DNA from: PFJX01 sp040751755
Lineage (GTDB): Bacteria > Pseudomonadota > Gammaproteobacteria > Burkholderiales > Thiobacillaceae
Length of the DNA stretch: 64,000 nucleotides
NCBI GenBank assembly: GCA_040751755.1
Contig: JBFMHC010000040.1
Coordinates: 124,001-188,000 of the forward strand
Direction of reading: 5' to 3'
A program made the position numbers and the translations under genes. This document shows, one piece after another, positions 1 through 7,277 of the stretch (position 1 is its first letter; each line of letters starts with the position of its first letter). The notes under the pieces were generated by a model. That model was not told the origin of the DNA and did not search any database. It saw only the letters and a program-made list of their open reading frames with translations.

Positions 1-209
1 CGCAGGAAGGCCATGCGCTCGTGCGGGTCGATGCTGACGTTGCCGGCGGAGGGCTCCAGCACGCCGGCGAGGATCTTCATGAAGGTGGACTTGCCGCAAC
101 CGTTGGCGCCGATGAGGCCGTAGCGGTTGCCGTCGCCGAACTTGACGGAGACGTTCTCGAACAGGGGCTTGGCCCCGAACTGCATGGTGAGGTTTGAAAC
201 GGTGAGCAT
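1..209 (-). CDS. ybiT: ABC-F family ATPase, YbiT-like (N-terminal 69 codons only)
   Basis: The first 69 codons of an ABC-F protein run off the left edge of the window. The start (MLTVSNLTMQFG) is followed by a Walker A motif GANGCGKST near residues 34-42 and the phrase NRYGLIGANG, which matches the YbiT branch of the ABC-F family as I recall it. ABC-F proteins are soluble, carry two ATPase domains without membrane segments, and act on ribosomes (translation factors) rather than as transporters. Only the start of the first nucleotide-binding domain is visible, so the second domain and the linker cannot be checked. The 83 bases upstream, up to the next gene, show nothing distinctive. Family assignment is strong; the exact subfamily is moderately sure. 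Confidence 0.85.
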   Translation of the reverse strand, partial: MLTVSNLTMQFGAKPLFENVSVKFGDGNRYGLIGANGCGKSTFMKILAGVLEPSAGNVSIDPHERMAFL

Positions 210-292
210 GGTGAGGCCTGTGAAATTCAGGCCGCGATTCTACCCGCTTAGCGCATTCCCTTCCGCACCAAGGGCTTACCGGGGGCCACGAC

Positions 293-922
293 CTACACCA
301 GCCCCATGTCGCGCGCCAGCAGGGCCGCCTCGGCGCGCGAGGAGACGTTGAGCTTGCGGTACAGCTCCTTCACGTAGCCGGACACGGTGTGCTGCGAGAT
401 GCCCAGCAGGCGCGCGGTCTCGACCTGCGTCATGCCCTTGGCGATGAGGCGCAGGACCTCGGTCTCGCGCTCCGTGAGATCGGGATCAGGCAGATGCTGG
501 ACGGGCTGGAAGAAGGCGAGCATGCGCCGCGCGATTGCCGGCGAGAGCGGCGGCTGGCCGGCGGCGATGCCGGTGAGTGCGGCGACGATCGCCGCCACCG
601 GCTGGTCCTTGAGCAGGTAGCCGCGCGCGCCCGCGCGCAGCGCCGGGAAGATGTGGCCGTCGTCATGGTAGATGCTCGTCACCACGCAGAGGGTGGCAGG
701 CGAGCGGCGCTGGATGAACTCGATCAGCTCCACGCCGCTGCCGTCCGGCAGGCCCAGGTCGATGAGGGCGATGTCCGGCATCTCGGCGGACGCAAGCTTG
801 CCGCGCGCCTCCTTGAGGCTGTAGGCGGCATCGACGGCGATGCCGGGGAAACTGTCGCGCAGGGCCTGGCCCAGCCAGGCCTGCGACTCCGGCAGATCCT
901 CGAGAATGAAACCTTTACGCAT
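293..922 (-). CDS. NarL/FixJ-family response regulator
   Basis: A 209-residue two-component response regulator. Residues 1-120 form a receiver domain with acidic pocket E8/D9 and the probable phospho-acceptor D55 in ALIDLGLPDG; K104 in GYLLKDQP is the conserved lysine. The C-terminal part (about 145-209) is a LuxR-type helix-turn-helix containing LTERETEVLRLIAKGMT and GISQHTVSGYVKELYRKL. The start at 922 has a GGGAG ribosome site 5 bases upstream; an in-frame ATG at 952 also has a ribosome site and would add 10 residues. The gene is transcribed away from an outer-membrane barrel gene and a histidine kinase on the other strand, so it is probably the partner of that kinase (inference). Two perfect palindromes lie in the shared upstream region and are candidate binding sites. 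Confidence 0.9.
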   Translation of the reverse strand: MRKGFILEDLPESQAWLGQALRDSFPGIAVDAAYSLKEARGKLASAEMPDIALIDLGLPDGSGVELIEFIQRRSPATLCVVTSIYHDDGHIFPALRAGARGYLLKDQPVAAIVAALTGIAAGQPPLSPAIARRMLAFFQPVQHLPDPDLTERETEVLRLIAKGMTQVETARLLGISQHTVSGYVKELYRKLNVSSRAEAALLARDMGLV

Positions 923-963
923 GCGTGCTCCCGATGTTTTTTCGCGGATCATACCCGTCTCCC

Positions 964-999
964 GGCGCCACCCAGCCCCCCAGAACACGGGGTGGCGCC
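964..999. repeat. Perfect 10-bp inverted repeat in divergent promoter region
   Basis: GGCGCCACCC at 964-973 is exactly complementary to GGGTGGCGCC at 990-999, with a 16-base spacer. It lies between the divergent response regulator and barrel genes. No T-run follows on either strand, so it is not a standard terminator. An operator or an RNA hairpin in the regulator's leader is possible. Confidence 0.6.
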
Positions 1000-1009
1000 G
1001 ATCGCGCGG

Positions 1010-1026
1010 GGCGGGAAAATCCCGCC
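1010..1026. repeat. Perfect 7-bp inverted repeat with AAA centre
   Basis: GGCGGGA (1010-1016) and TCCCGCC (1020-1026) flank AAA. It lies 44 bases upstream of the barrel gene start. Together with the inverted repeat at 964-999 it gives the divergent region two symmetrical sites, as might suit a dimeric NarL-type regulator. The function is inference. Confidence 0.55.
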
Positions 1027-1069
1027 GCATCAGGTAACCTCGCCCTCCGTCCGCCCCGTGCCTCTCGCC

Positions 1070-2164
1070 ATGCGATATCCGAACACCCTGCTCGCCTGCC
1101 TGACCGCCCTCGCCCTGCTCTCCCCCGGCGCCCGCGCCGAGACGCCGAACCTGCCCGCCGCCAGCAACCACGGCCTCGACGCGATGGCGCCGCACGGCCG
1201 CTGGGCCGCGCGCCTGACCCTGCTGCGCAACAGCTACGACCAGCGCTACGACGACGCGCGCGAACGGGTCGACCTCGACGCCGGCTATGACGGCCTCGAC
1301 CTCGCCACGATCGGCCTGGCGGGGCAGCTCAACCTGGACACCGACGTGGTCACGGAATACGCCGAGCTGATGCTCGGCTACGGCGTCACCCCGGACCTCA
1401 CGGTCGGCGCGATCATCCCCTACGCCCGCACCACCCGCCACGCACGCTTCTCGGTGGATGGCGGCATCGGCACCGCCGGCCTGCAGGCGGTCCTCACCGG
1501 CGCGCTCGGCTACAAGCCCCTGGGCACCAGCACCACCTCCGGCCTCGGCGACCCCACCCTCGGCGCCCTCTGGCGCTTCCACAAGAGCGCGCGCGACAGC
1601 GCCGTGCTCGGCCTGGGCGTGCGCTTCGGCGTCGCCGACCCGGACGACCCGGACGACCTGATGGACGTGCCGCCGGGCGACGGCAGCACCGACCTGCGCG
1701 CACGCATCGAATACTTCCGCGACCTCGGCCGCGGCTTCGACCTGCGCCTGCTGGCGGAGTACCAGCCGCAGTTCGCGGACACCGTGGTGATGCGCCCCGG
1801 CAACCCGCTGACCACGGCGACCAAGGAACGCCTGGAGCGCGACCTGGGCGACTACTGGGAATTCGACGTGGAACTGGGCAAGAGCTTCGGCGACTGGCGC
1901 GTCGCCGGCACTTGGCACCGCTACCAGGAAGGCCCGGACCGCTACACCTCCAGCCTCGGCACCGACACCAGCTTCCTCTCCGCCAACACCGACACGCTCG
2001 CCGACCAGTTGCGCCTGAGCCTGACCTGGAGCGGCATCCGCGCCTGGCTCGCGGGGCGGCTGCCGATGCCGCTGATCGTCAAGCTGGAGGTGCAGGACGC
2101 GGTGGCCGGGCGCAATTTCGTCGACGTGCGGGACGTCTACCTGCGCGTCACCAGCTTCTTCTGA
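1070..2164 (+). CDS. Putative outer-membrane beta-barrel transporter protein
   Basis: A 364-residue exported protein. Residues 1-24 form a signal peptide ending in GARA before ETPNLP. The mature part is rich in alternating polar/aromatic strands (for example YAELMLGYGVTPDLTVGAII and TSGLGDPTLGALWRF) and ends in TSFF; a C-terminal phenylalanine is typical of BAM-inserted barrels. The phrase SGLGDPTLGALWRF resembles the family annotated as MetA-pathway-of-phenol-degradation-like outer-membrane proteins; this is a tentative resemblance from memory. The gene is 4 bases upstream of the histidine kinase gene, so the two are probably co-transcribed, and divergent from the response regulator. It could be a channel or a sensor accessory. 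The substrate is unknown. Confidence 0.7.
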   Translation: MRYPNTLLACLTALALLSPGARAETPNLPAASNHGLDAMAPHGRWAARLTLLRNSYDQRYDDARERVDLDAGYDGLDLATIGLAGQLNLDTDVVTEYAELMLGYGVTPDLTVGAIIPYARTTRHARFSVDGGIGTAGLQAVLTGALGYKPLGTSTTSGLGDPTLGALWRFHKSARDSAVLGLGVRFGVADPDDPDDLMDVPPGDGSTDLRARIEYFRDLGRGFDLRLLAEYQPQFADTVVMRPGNPLTTATKERLERDLGDYWEFDVELGKSFGDWRVAGTWHRYQEGPDRYTSSLGTDTSFLSANTDTLADQLRLSLTWSGIRAWLAGRLPMPLIVKLEVQDAVAGRNFVDVRDVYLRVTSFF

Positions 2165-2168
2165 GCCC

Positions 2169-4001
2169 GTGACCCCCTGGCTGCGCCTGCTGCTCCTCGC
2201 CTGGCTGGCGCTGGCCGCCGCCTGGGGCCACGCCGACCAGGCACGCAGGCTCGACCGGGCGGAGTTCCTGCTCTCCCCCTCCGCCCTGCCGCCGCCGGAC
2301 GCCGCCGCCTGGCGCCCGCAGGCCCTGCCCGACGCCTGGCGCGTCAACCACCCGGACGCCGCGCGCGCCGGCCCCGCCACCGGCTGGTATCGCCTCGCCT
2401 TCGAGGCGCACACCCGCGAGCCCCTGCAGGCGGTCTACCTGCCCAGACTGGGGCTTAACGCGGCGGTCTGGCTGAACGGCCGCCCGCTCGGCGACGGCGG
2501 GCCGTTCGACGAACCGGTGGGGCGCAACTGGAACCGCCCGCTGCTGTTCCTGATCCCCGACGGCCTGCTGCGCGACGGCGCGAACACCCTGCACGTGCGC
2601 CTGTTCTCCCACCCCTACACGCAGGCCAGCCTGGACCCGCCCTGGATCGGCCCGGAGCGCCTGCTGCGCCCGCGCTTCGATCGCGCGCATTTCTTCCGCG
2701 TCACCCTCAACCAGACCGCCAGCCTGCTGATCGCCAGCATCGGCGTGCTGATGCTGGTGCTGTGGTGGCAACGGCGCCAGGACGTGGCCTACGGCTATTT
2801 CGGCATCTCCGCGCTGGTCTGGGCGGCGCAGTCCGCCAACCTCTACCTGCGCGCCGCGCCGCTGCCCACCGCCGCCTGGGAGGTCCTCGTCAACGGCAGC
2901 TTCCAGGTGTTCTCGGCCTTCCTGCTGGTCTCTCTGCTGCGCTTCGCCACCGCCGGCGGCCGCCCGCTCATCCCGCTGCTCTGGTTCTCGGCGATCGCAT
3001 CGCCCCTCAGCCTGGCCCTCGTGCCGGGACACCTGTTCCTCGCCGCCACCTCGTTCTGGCACGTCTACACCCTCCTGTGCAGCATCGCGACCCTGGCCTT
3101 CCTGCTGCGCGCGGCAGTTGGCTGGCACAACCGCGACGCCACCCTGCTGGCGGGGGCGATGGGCCTGGTGGTGCTGCTCGCCGCGCACGACTGGTTCATG
3201 CACAGCCAGCACTTCTGGCGCTCACCCACGGATCGGTTCCTGGAGGACGTCTATCTGCTCCACTACAGCGCACCCCTGGTGTTCCTGGTGGTGGGGCTGA
3301 TCATGGCGAGCCGCTTCGTGCGCGTGCTGAACGAGTTCGAGGCGCTCAACGACGAGCTGGAGACGCGCGTGCAGGCCAAGCACGCGGAGCTGCAGGACAG
3401 CTACGGGCGCATGCGCGCCATGGAGATGGAGCAGGCGGTGACCGAGGAGCGCGAGCGCATCTACCGCGATCTGCACGACGACGTCGGCGCCAAGCTGCTC
3501 TCCCTGGTCTACCGCGCCGGCACCCCGGAGACCGCCGAGCTCGCGCGCTCCGCCCTGCAGGACCTGCGCGACGTGGTCTCCACCACGCAGCAGGACAAGC
3601 TCAGCCTGAGCGCCGCGTGCGCGGACTGGCGCGTGGAGTGCGAGCAGCGCCTGAGCGCAGCCGGCATCGGCCTGGACTGGCAGACCCGGGGCGACCTGGA
3701 ATCGATCGAACTGCATCCCGCGCAGACCCTCAACCTGGGACGCATCCTGCGCGAGGCGGTGAGCAACCTGATCAAGCACGCCCGGGCCGTGCGCGCCGAG
3801 GTGTGCGTCGAGGCGGTGGCCGGCGGTCTGCGTCTGCGCGTGCGCGACGACGGGCGCGGCTGCAACGGCGGCGCGGAGGGCGGCAACGGCCGCGGCCTGC
3901 GCAACATGGAGTCGCGCGCCGCACGCATCGGCGCCACGTTCACGCGCCGCGACGCGGCGGCGGGCGGCTGCGAGATCGAGGTCGGCCTGCCGCTGTCCTA
4001 G
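2169..4001 (+). CDS. Membrane histidine kinase with 7TMR-DISM-like sensor
   Basis: 610 residues, GTG start 4 bases after the barrel gene. Order: signal peptide (1-24); a periplasmic jelly-roll-like domain (about 60-165, with WYRLAFEAHTREPLQAVYLP and AVWLNGRPLG), as in DISM extracellular domains that bind sugars or similar ligands; about seven hydrophobic segments (roughly 180-375); a coiled coil (about 385-425); a HisKA_3 helix with ERIYRDLHDDVGAKLLSL, phospho-acceptor H436; and an HATPase with N-box EAVSNLIKHA and G-box DDGRGCNGG. HisKA_3 kinases normally pair with NarL-type regulators, and one lies just upstream on the opposite strand. It would sense an extracytoplasmic ligand and phosphorylate that regulator. 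The kinase assignment is firm; partner and ligand are inference. Confidence 0.88.
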   Translation: MTPWLRLLLLAWLALAAAWGHADQARRLDRAEFLLSPSALPPPDAAAWRPQALPDAWRVNHPDAARAGPATGWYRLAFEAHTREPLQAVYLPRLGLNAAVWLNGRPLGDGGPFDEPVGRNWNRPLLFLIPDGLLRDGANTLHVRLFSHPYTQASLDPPWIGPERLLRPRFDRAHFFRVTLNQTASLLIASIGVLMLVLWWQRRQDVAYGYFGISALVWAAQSANLYLRAAPLPTAAWEVLVNGSFQVFSAFLLVSLLRFATAGGRPLIPLLWFSAIASPLSLALVPGHLFLAATSFWHVYTLLCSIATLAFLLRAAVGWHNRDATLLAGAMGLVVLLAAHDWFMHSQHFWRSPTDRFLEDVYLLHYSAPLVFLVVGLIMASRFVRVLNEFEALNDELETRVQAKHAELQDSYGRMRAMEMEQAVTEERERIYRDLHDDVGAKLLSLVYRAGTPETAELARSALQDLRDVVSTTQQDKLSLSAACADWRVECEQRLSAAGIGLDWQTRGDLESIELHPAQTLNLGRILREAVSNLIKHARAVRAEVCVEAVAGGLRLRVRDDGRGCNGGAEGGNGRGLRNMESRAARIGATFTRRDAAAGGCEIEVGLPLS

Positions 4002-4006
4002 CCGCC

Positions 4007-5191
4007 TCAGAACAGGCCGGAGGCGCCACCGGCGTCGGACTCCGCCTGTTTCTCCGGCTCGCCGCGGAGACCGTCCGCGGCCTGGCGCAGGTGCGCGATC
4101 AGCATGCGGTTGGCGGCGGCGATCTCCTCGCCGGCGACCTTCTCGAACAGCGCCGGGTCGGCCTCCACGGTGTATTCCACGTGCTTCGCGCTCACCCCCA
4201 GGGTCAGCGCCAGCACCGGTGCGAGGGCGTTGCCCACCTTGTCGAGGCCGCCGGTGGTCTCCTGCATGCCGCTGTGCGAGATGGCATCCGCGACGCGCAC
4301 GTCCTGCTTGAGGAAGATGGCGCTGTCGCCCTCCTCGGTGAAATCGCGCACCTTCTTGCCGAAGAAACGCTTGCCGCCAAACATCTTGAAGTCGTTGACC
4401 GAATGCCCGGCGCTGCGGAACACCATGCGCGACTCCTCCGTGACCGTCAGCCCCGGTTTCACCTCGGAAGACGACATCAGGCTCACCGCCGCGCCGATCA
4501 GGCCGCCACCCGCCGCGGCACCCGCCTTGACGCGCGCCGGCGTGACCGTGAGCAGCACCTTGAGACAGGGGGCGTCGTACTTCTTCGCCAGGGCCAGCTC
4601 GGCGTTGGGGATCTCCTTCTGCATGTCCGCGAAGGCCGTCTTGAAACCGCTGCCGATGCCCTGGCGCTCCTTGTCGGTGCGGCGCAGCAGGGCGTACACG
4701 CGGCCGCCCGTGGGGGCGAAGAAGCGCGAGATGCTGTCCTTGGTCTCCAGGACCTCGCCGGAGGGCTTGCCGACGCGCAGCACCGGCTCGTACTCCGCCA
4801 CGTCCGCGAGCCGGTCCGGGCCGATCACCTCGATGCCGCGTGCCGCCATGTCCTGCACGAAGGTGGCGTAGGCCTGGTCGGTCAGCCTTTGCAGCAGGGC
4901 GTCGTCGACGCCCTTGAGGTGGACATAGGCCGTGGAGGAGGCGCTGGCGTGCTGGCCGCCGCCCAGGTAGCGCCCATCCGAGGCGGAGGCCTCGGCGCGC
5001 AGCTGGAATTCGATGCGGAATTGCGGCACGACGACGCGGCGCACGCCCTTGAGGCGTTCCGTGCCCTCGCCGTCGACATAGGTGGACACCAGCGTCTCCG
5101 GCGCCGCCTTGAGGTCGAAGTAGTTCAGCTCGGCGGCATGCAGGGGGGCGGCGAGCAGGAGGCACAGCAACAGGGGCGACAGGCGGGGCAT
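4007..5191 (-). CDS. Secreted protein of unknown function
   Basis: 394 residues with a clear signal peptide (residues 1-19, MPRLSPLLLCLLLAAPLHA then AELNY). I do not recognise the family. The mature protein is mixed alpha/beta in appearance, with one glycine/alanine-rich hydrophobic stretch near residues 217-240 (GAAAGGGLIGAAVSLM) and a charged C-terminus (GEPEKQAESDAGG). There is no lipobox and no obvious catalytic motif. It is convergent with the histidine kinase gene, with only 5 bases between the stop codons, and no clear promoter is visible upstream. A periplasmic role is likely from the signal peptide; anything more specific would be a guess. Confidence 0.75.
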   Translation of the reverse strand: MPRLSPLLLCLLLAAPLHAAELNYFDLKAAPETLVSTYVDGEGTERLKGVRRVVVPQFRIEFQLRAEASASDGRYLGGGQHASASSTAYVHLKGVDDALLQRLTDQAYATFVQDMAARGIEVIGPDRLADVAEYEPVLRVGKPSGEVLETKDSISRFFAPTGGRVYALLRRTDKERQGIGSGFKTAFADMQKEIPNAELALAKKYDAPCLKVLLTVTPARVKAGAAAGGGLIGAAVSLMSSSEVKPGLTVTEESRMVFRSAGHSVNDFKMFGGKRFFGKKVRDFTEEGDSAIFLKQDVRVADAISHSGMQETTGGLDKVGNALAPVLALTLGVSAKHVEYTVEADPALFEKVAGEEIAAANRMLIAHLRQAADGLRGEPEKQAESDAGGASGLF

Positions 5192-5284
5192 GGCGTTCTC
5201 CGGGCAGTGGGTGACGTGGCGCAGTATTGCGAAGGCGGTGGCGGCACGGCACCCCGTGAACGCGGGGGACGGAAGCGGCGGCGC

Positions 5285-5310
5285 AAACGAAAACGCCCCC
5301 GACGGGGGCG
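5285..5310 (-). terminator. Rho-independent terminator of the PEP-CTERM gene
   Basis: Read on the minus strand, CGCCCCC and GGGGGCG form a 7-bp stem around a 3-base loop (5294-5310), followed by TTTTCGTTT (5293-5285). It starts 27 bases after the stop codon of the PEP-CTERM gene, as expected for its terminator. Confidence 0.8.
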
Positions 5311-5337
5311 TGCCTCGCTGACCGTGAATGCGGTGGC

Positions 5338-6273
5338 TCAGGTGCGGCGGCGGGCGCTCACGCCAAGCAGGCCCAGCCCCAGGCCGAGCAGGGCGAGGGA
5401 GGACGGCTCGGGGACGGGGTTCGTGCCGCCACCGCCGACATTGCCGCCCCCGCCAGAGCCGGTCGGCGGGGGGGCGACCACGGGCTGCCCGGGCGTAGTG
5501 AGCAGGTTTTGATAATTGAACAGCGGCGCCATGCTCATATAGGCATTCGTCGATGCCAGGGCATTGGTTTCGGCAAACCCGCTGAAGAGCAATTCCAGGG
5601 TCTTGGTTTCATTCGGCGCCCATGTGCCAAGCAGGATATTGGAGACCGTGTCGGGCGGCGGATTCTGATTCGACAGAAAGGCGTAGGGATTGCTGCCACT
5701 CGTGTCCATGGTCCTGTCAAACACGCGCTCCCATACCTCGACGCCATCGACCATGAGGGAGAAATCGGCGTTCAGACGCATGTATTCCGCGCCATCGAGT
5801 CCACCGGTCAAATAGCGTTCATAGGTGTACATGCCATAACGCATGCCGTGCCATGCGGTGAGGGTGAGGTCCAGCCAATCCGCGGAATCGTTGGTCAGGT
5901 CCACGGAAAGGTGGAAGGTTTCCCCCGCCCTCATGACCGATCCGGTGGTGTTGCTCCTGGAATACAGGGAATACGACGAGAGCCCGTCGTGGCCAAAACC
6001 AAAACTGAGCGAAGTGCCCGGGTGCGTCGAGGCGGTTGCATACATCCGCACCTCTTCATCCGAGTTGTAGGTCTGATAGTTATGCGCGGTGGACGAGGTG
6101 GGCGGAGGGGCCATGTAGCTGCTGGCGTTGCTGTTGGTCACACCACCGTAGGTCGCATAGGTCGAATCGGCGAACTGTGTGACCGTGGACAAGATCGTCG
6201 CCTGGGCGAATGTCGGCAGCCCCATCAAGGCACCGCTGGCCAGAAGTAAAAAGTGCTTTTTCATCACGCGCAT
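5338..6273 (-). CDS. PEP-CTERM sorting-domain secreted protein
   Basis: 311 residues (308 if translation starts at the second Met, 6264). An N-terminal signal peptide (MKKHFLLLASGALMGLPTFAQA) is followed by a Ser/Thr/Tyr/Asn-rich body and a Gly/Pro-rich linker (about 268-284). The C-terminus is a textbook PEP-CTERM signal: NPVPEPSS, a hydrophobic segment of Leu/Gly (LALLGLGLGLLGV) and a basic tail ending RRRT. Such proteins are cleaved at VPEP by an exosortase and are tied to extracellular polysaccharide. Neither start has a strong ribosome site. Base composition is lower in G+C than its neighbours (one counted line, 5581-5640, is 52%). It stands alone, about 45 kb from the prs-type genes in this window. 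Its structural or adhesive role is unknown. Confidence 0.88.
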   Translation of the reverse strand: MRVMKKHFLLLASGALMGLPTFAQATILSTVTQFADSTYATYGGVTNSNASSYMAPPPTSSTAHNYQTYNSDEEVRMYATASTHPGTSLSFGFGHDGLSSYSLYSRSNTTGSVMRAGETFHLSVDLTNDSADWLDLTLTAWHGMRYGMYTYERYLTGGLDGAEYMRLNADFSLMVDGVEVWERVFDRTMDTSGSNPYAFLSNQNPPPDTVSNILLGTWAPNETKTLELLFSGFAETNALASTNAYMSMAPLFNYQNLLTTPGQPVVAPPPTGSGGGGNVGGGGTNPVPEPSSLALLGLGLGLLGVSARRRT

Positions 6274-6318
6274 CCTGTATCTGCCGGTAATGGCTTCACT
6301 TTGACGCGACGTGGGGCT

Positions 6319-6346
6319 CGACACCACCCCGCGTTCAGGGGTGTCG
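6319..6346. repeat. Imperfect inverted repeat upstream of the PEP-CTERM gene
   Basis: CGACACC (6319-6325) pairs with GGTGTCG (6340-6346) around a 14-base centre. It lies in the 89-base gap between the CZB-GGDEF gene and the PEP-CTERM gene. No T-run follows on the minus strand; on the plus strand GCCGTTTT follows, but no plus-strand gene precedes it. It could be an operator for the PEP-CTERM gene or a weak hairpin at the end of the upstream operon. Confidence 0.4.
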
Positions 6347-6362
6347 GCCGTTTTGACAACGC

Positions 6363-7277
6363 TCAGCCGGCATCCGCCTCCGGGGCCTCGCCCTCGTGCC
6401 AGACGCACACCGCATTGCCGCCGCGGCGCTTGGCGATGAGCTGCGCGCGTTCCGCCTGCTCCAGGGTCTCCTCGATGAAGAAGACGGGGTCCAATGCGAC
6501 CACGCCGAAGGACGCGGTCAGGGTGACAGGCTGCTCGGCGACGCTGAAGGCGGTGTCGGCGAGATCCTCGCGCAGGCGGTTGATCATGAGCGCGGCCTGG
6601 TCGAGGCCGGTGTTGGGCAGGCAGAGCAGGAATTCCTCGCCATTGACGCGGAACAGGGTGTCGTAGCCGCGCAAGCGCGTCTTGAAGAAGGCGGCCACCG
6701 CCTGGATCACCTCGTCGCCGCCCTTCTGGCCGAGGCGTTCGTTGATGCGAGAGAAGTCGTCCAGATCGGCGTGGCACAGCGTGCAGGGCTGGCGCGTGCG
6801 CTGGACGCGCTCCACCTCCTCCGCGAGGCGCAGCTGCACGGCCTGGCGGTTCCAGACCCCGGTGAGCTTGTCCACCGCGCCCATGCGCTCCATCAGGCCC
6901 TGCTCCATCTGTCGCAGCAACTGGCGGAAGCGCGCGGACACGGCGATCAGGGCGTCGTAGTCCTCGCCGGCGATCGGCGTGCCCTCGGCCTTGCCGCGCA
7001 ACAGGTGGCTGGCGATGCCGTGCATGGATTCGTGCGCCACCGAGATCGCCTCGTAGCCGGGTTCCGCCTTCAGGCGCTCATGCCCCGGACCGTGGAACCA
7101 GAGACCGAAGTTGCAGCGCCGGTGCGCATCCTCGGCGAGGTCGTCGGGATGCGCCGGGCCGCCGCAGATCAGCTGGCGGTTGAGGCGCGCCATCCACTTC
7201 GCGTGATCGCCGAGGGCGCGGTCGAGCTCCTGCAGCCGCGCGACGATCTCGGCGTGGGAACGTGTCTTTCTGCTCAT
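6363..7277 (-). CDS. Zinc-sensing (CZB) GGDEF protein, DgcZ-like
   Basis: 304 residues, cytoplasmic. The N-terminal CZB domain (about 10-130) keeps the zinc-ligand pattern H25, C55, H82 and H86, which matches the spacing of the E. coli DgcZ ligands (H22, C52, H79, H83) with a constant shift of 3. The C-terminal GGDEF domain (about 138-295) has DKLTGVWNR, DLDDFSRIN and the signature VNGEEFLLCLP. The usual first glycine is replaced by asparagine (NGEEF), so full diguanylate cyclase activity is likely but not assured. The start codon overlaps the stop of the upstream GGDEF-EAL gene (ATGA), so the two are translationally coupled. Expected role: zinc-modulated synthesis of cyclic di-GMP. Last gene of the argA operon. 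Confidence 0.88.
   Translation of the reverse strand: MSRKTRSHAEIVARLQELDRALGDHAKWMARLNRQLICGGPAHPDDLAEDAHRRCNFGLWFHGPGHERLKAEPGYEAISVAHESMHGIASHLLRGKAEGTPIAGEDYDALIAVSARFRQLLRQMEQGLMERMGAVDKLTGVWNRQAVQLRLAEEVERVQRTRQPCTLCHADLDDFSRINERLGQKGGDEVIQAVAAFFKTRLRGYDTLFRVNGEEFLLCLPNTGLDQAALMINRLREDLADTAFSVAEQPVTLTASFGVVALDPVFFIEETLEQAERAQLIAKRRGGNAVCVWHEGEAPEADAG

Noticed and set aside
389..1069. Long open frame ahead of the barrel gene on the plus strand
   Set aside because: It is antisense to the response regulator gene; the signal peptide at 1070 marks the true start.
923..2413. Long minus-strand extension of the response regulator frame
   Set aside because: It is antisense to the barrel and kinase genes and holds only repetitive Arg/Ala/Val-type translation, typical of a shadow frame in high-G+C DNA.
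2762..5512. Long plus-strand frame across the kinase and secreted protein genes
   Set aside because: Translation is Arg/Ala/Gly-rich with no domain; it shadows two well supported genes.
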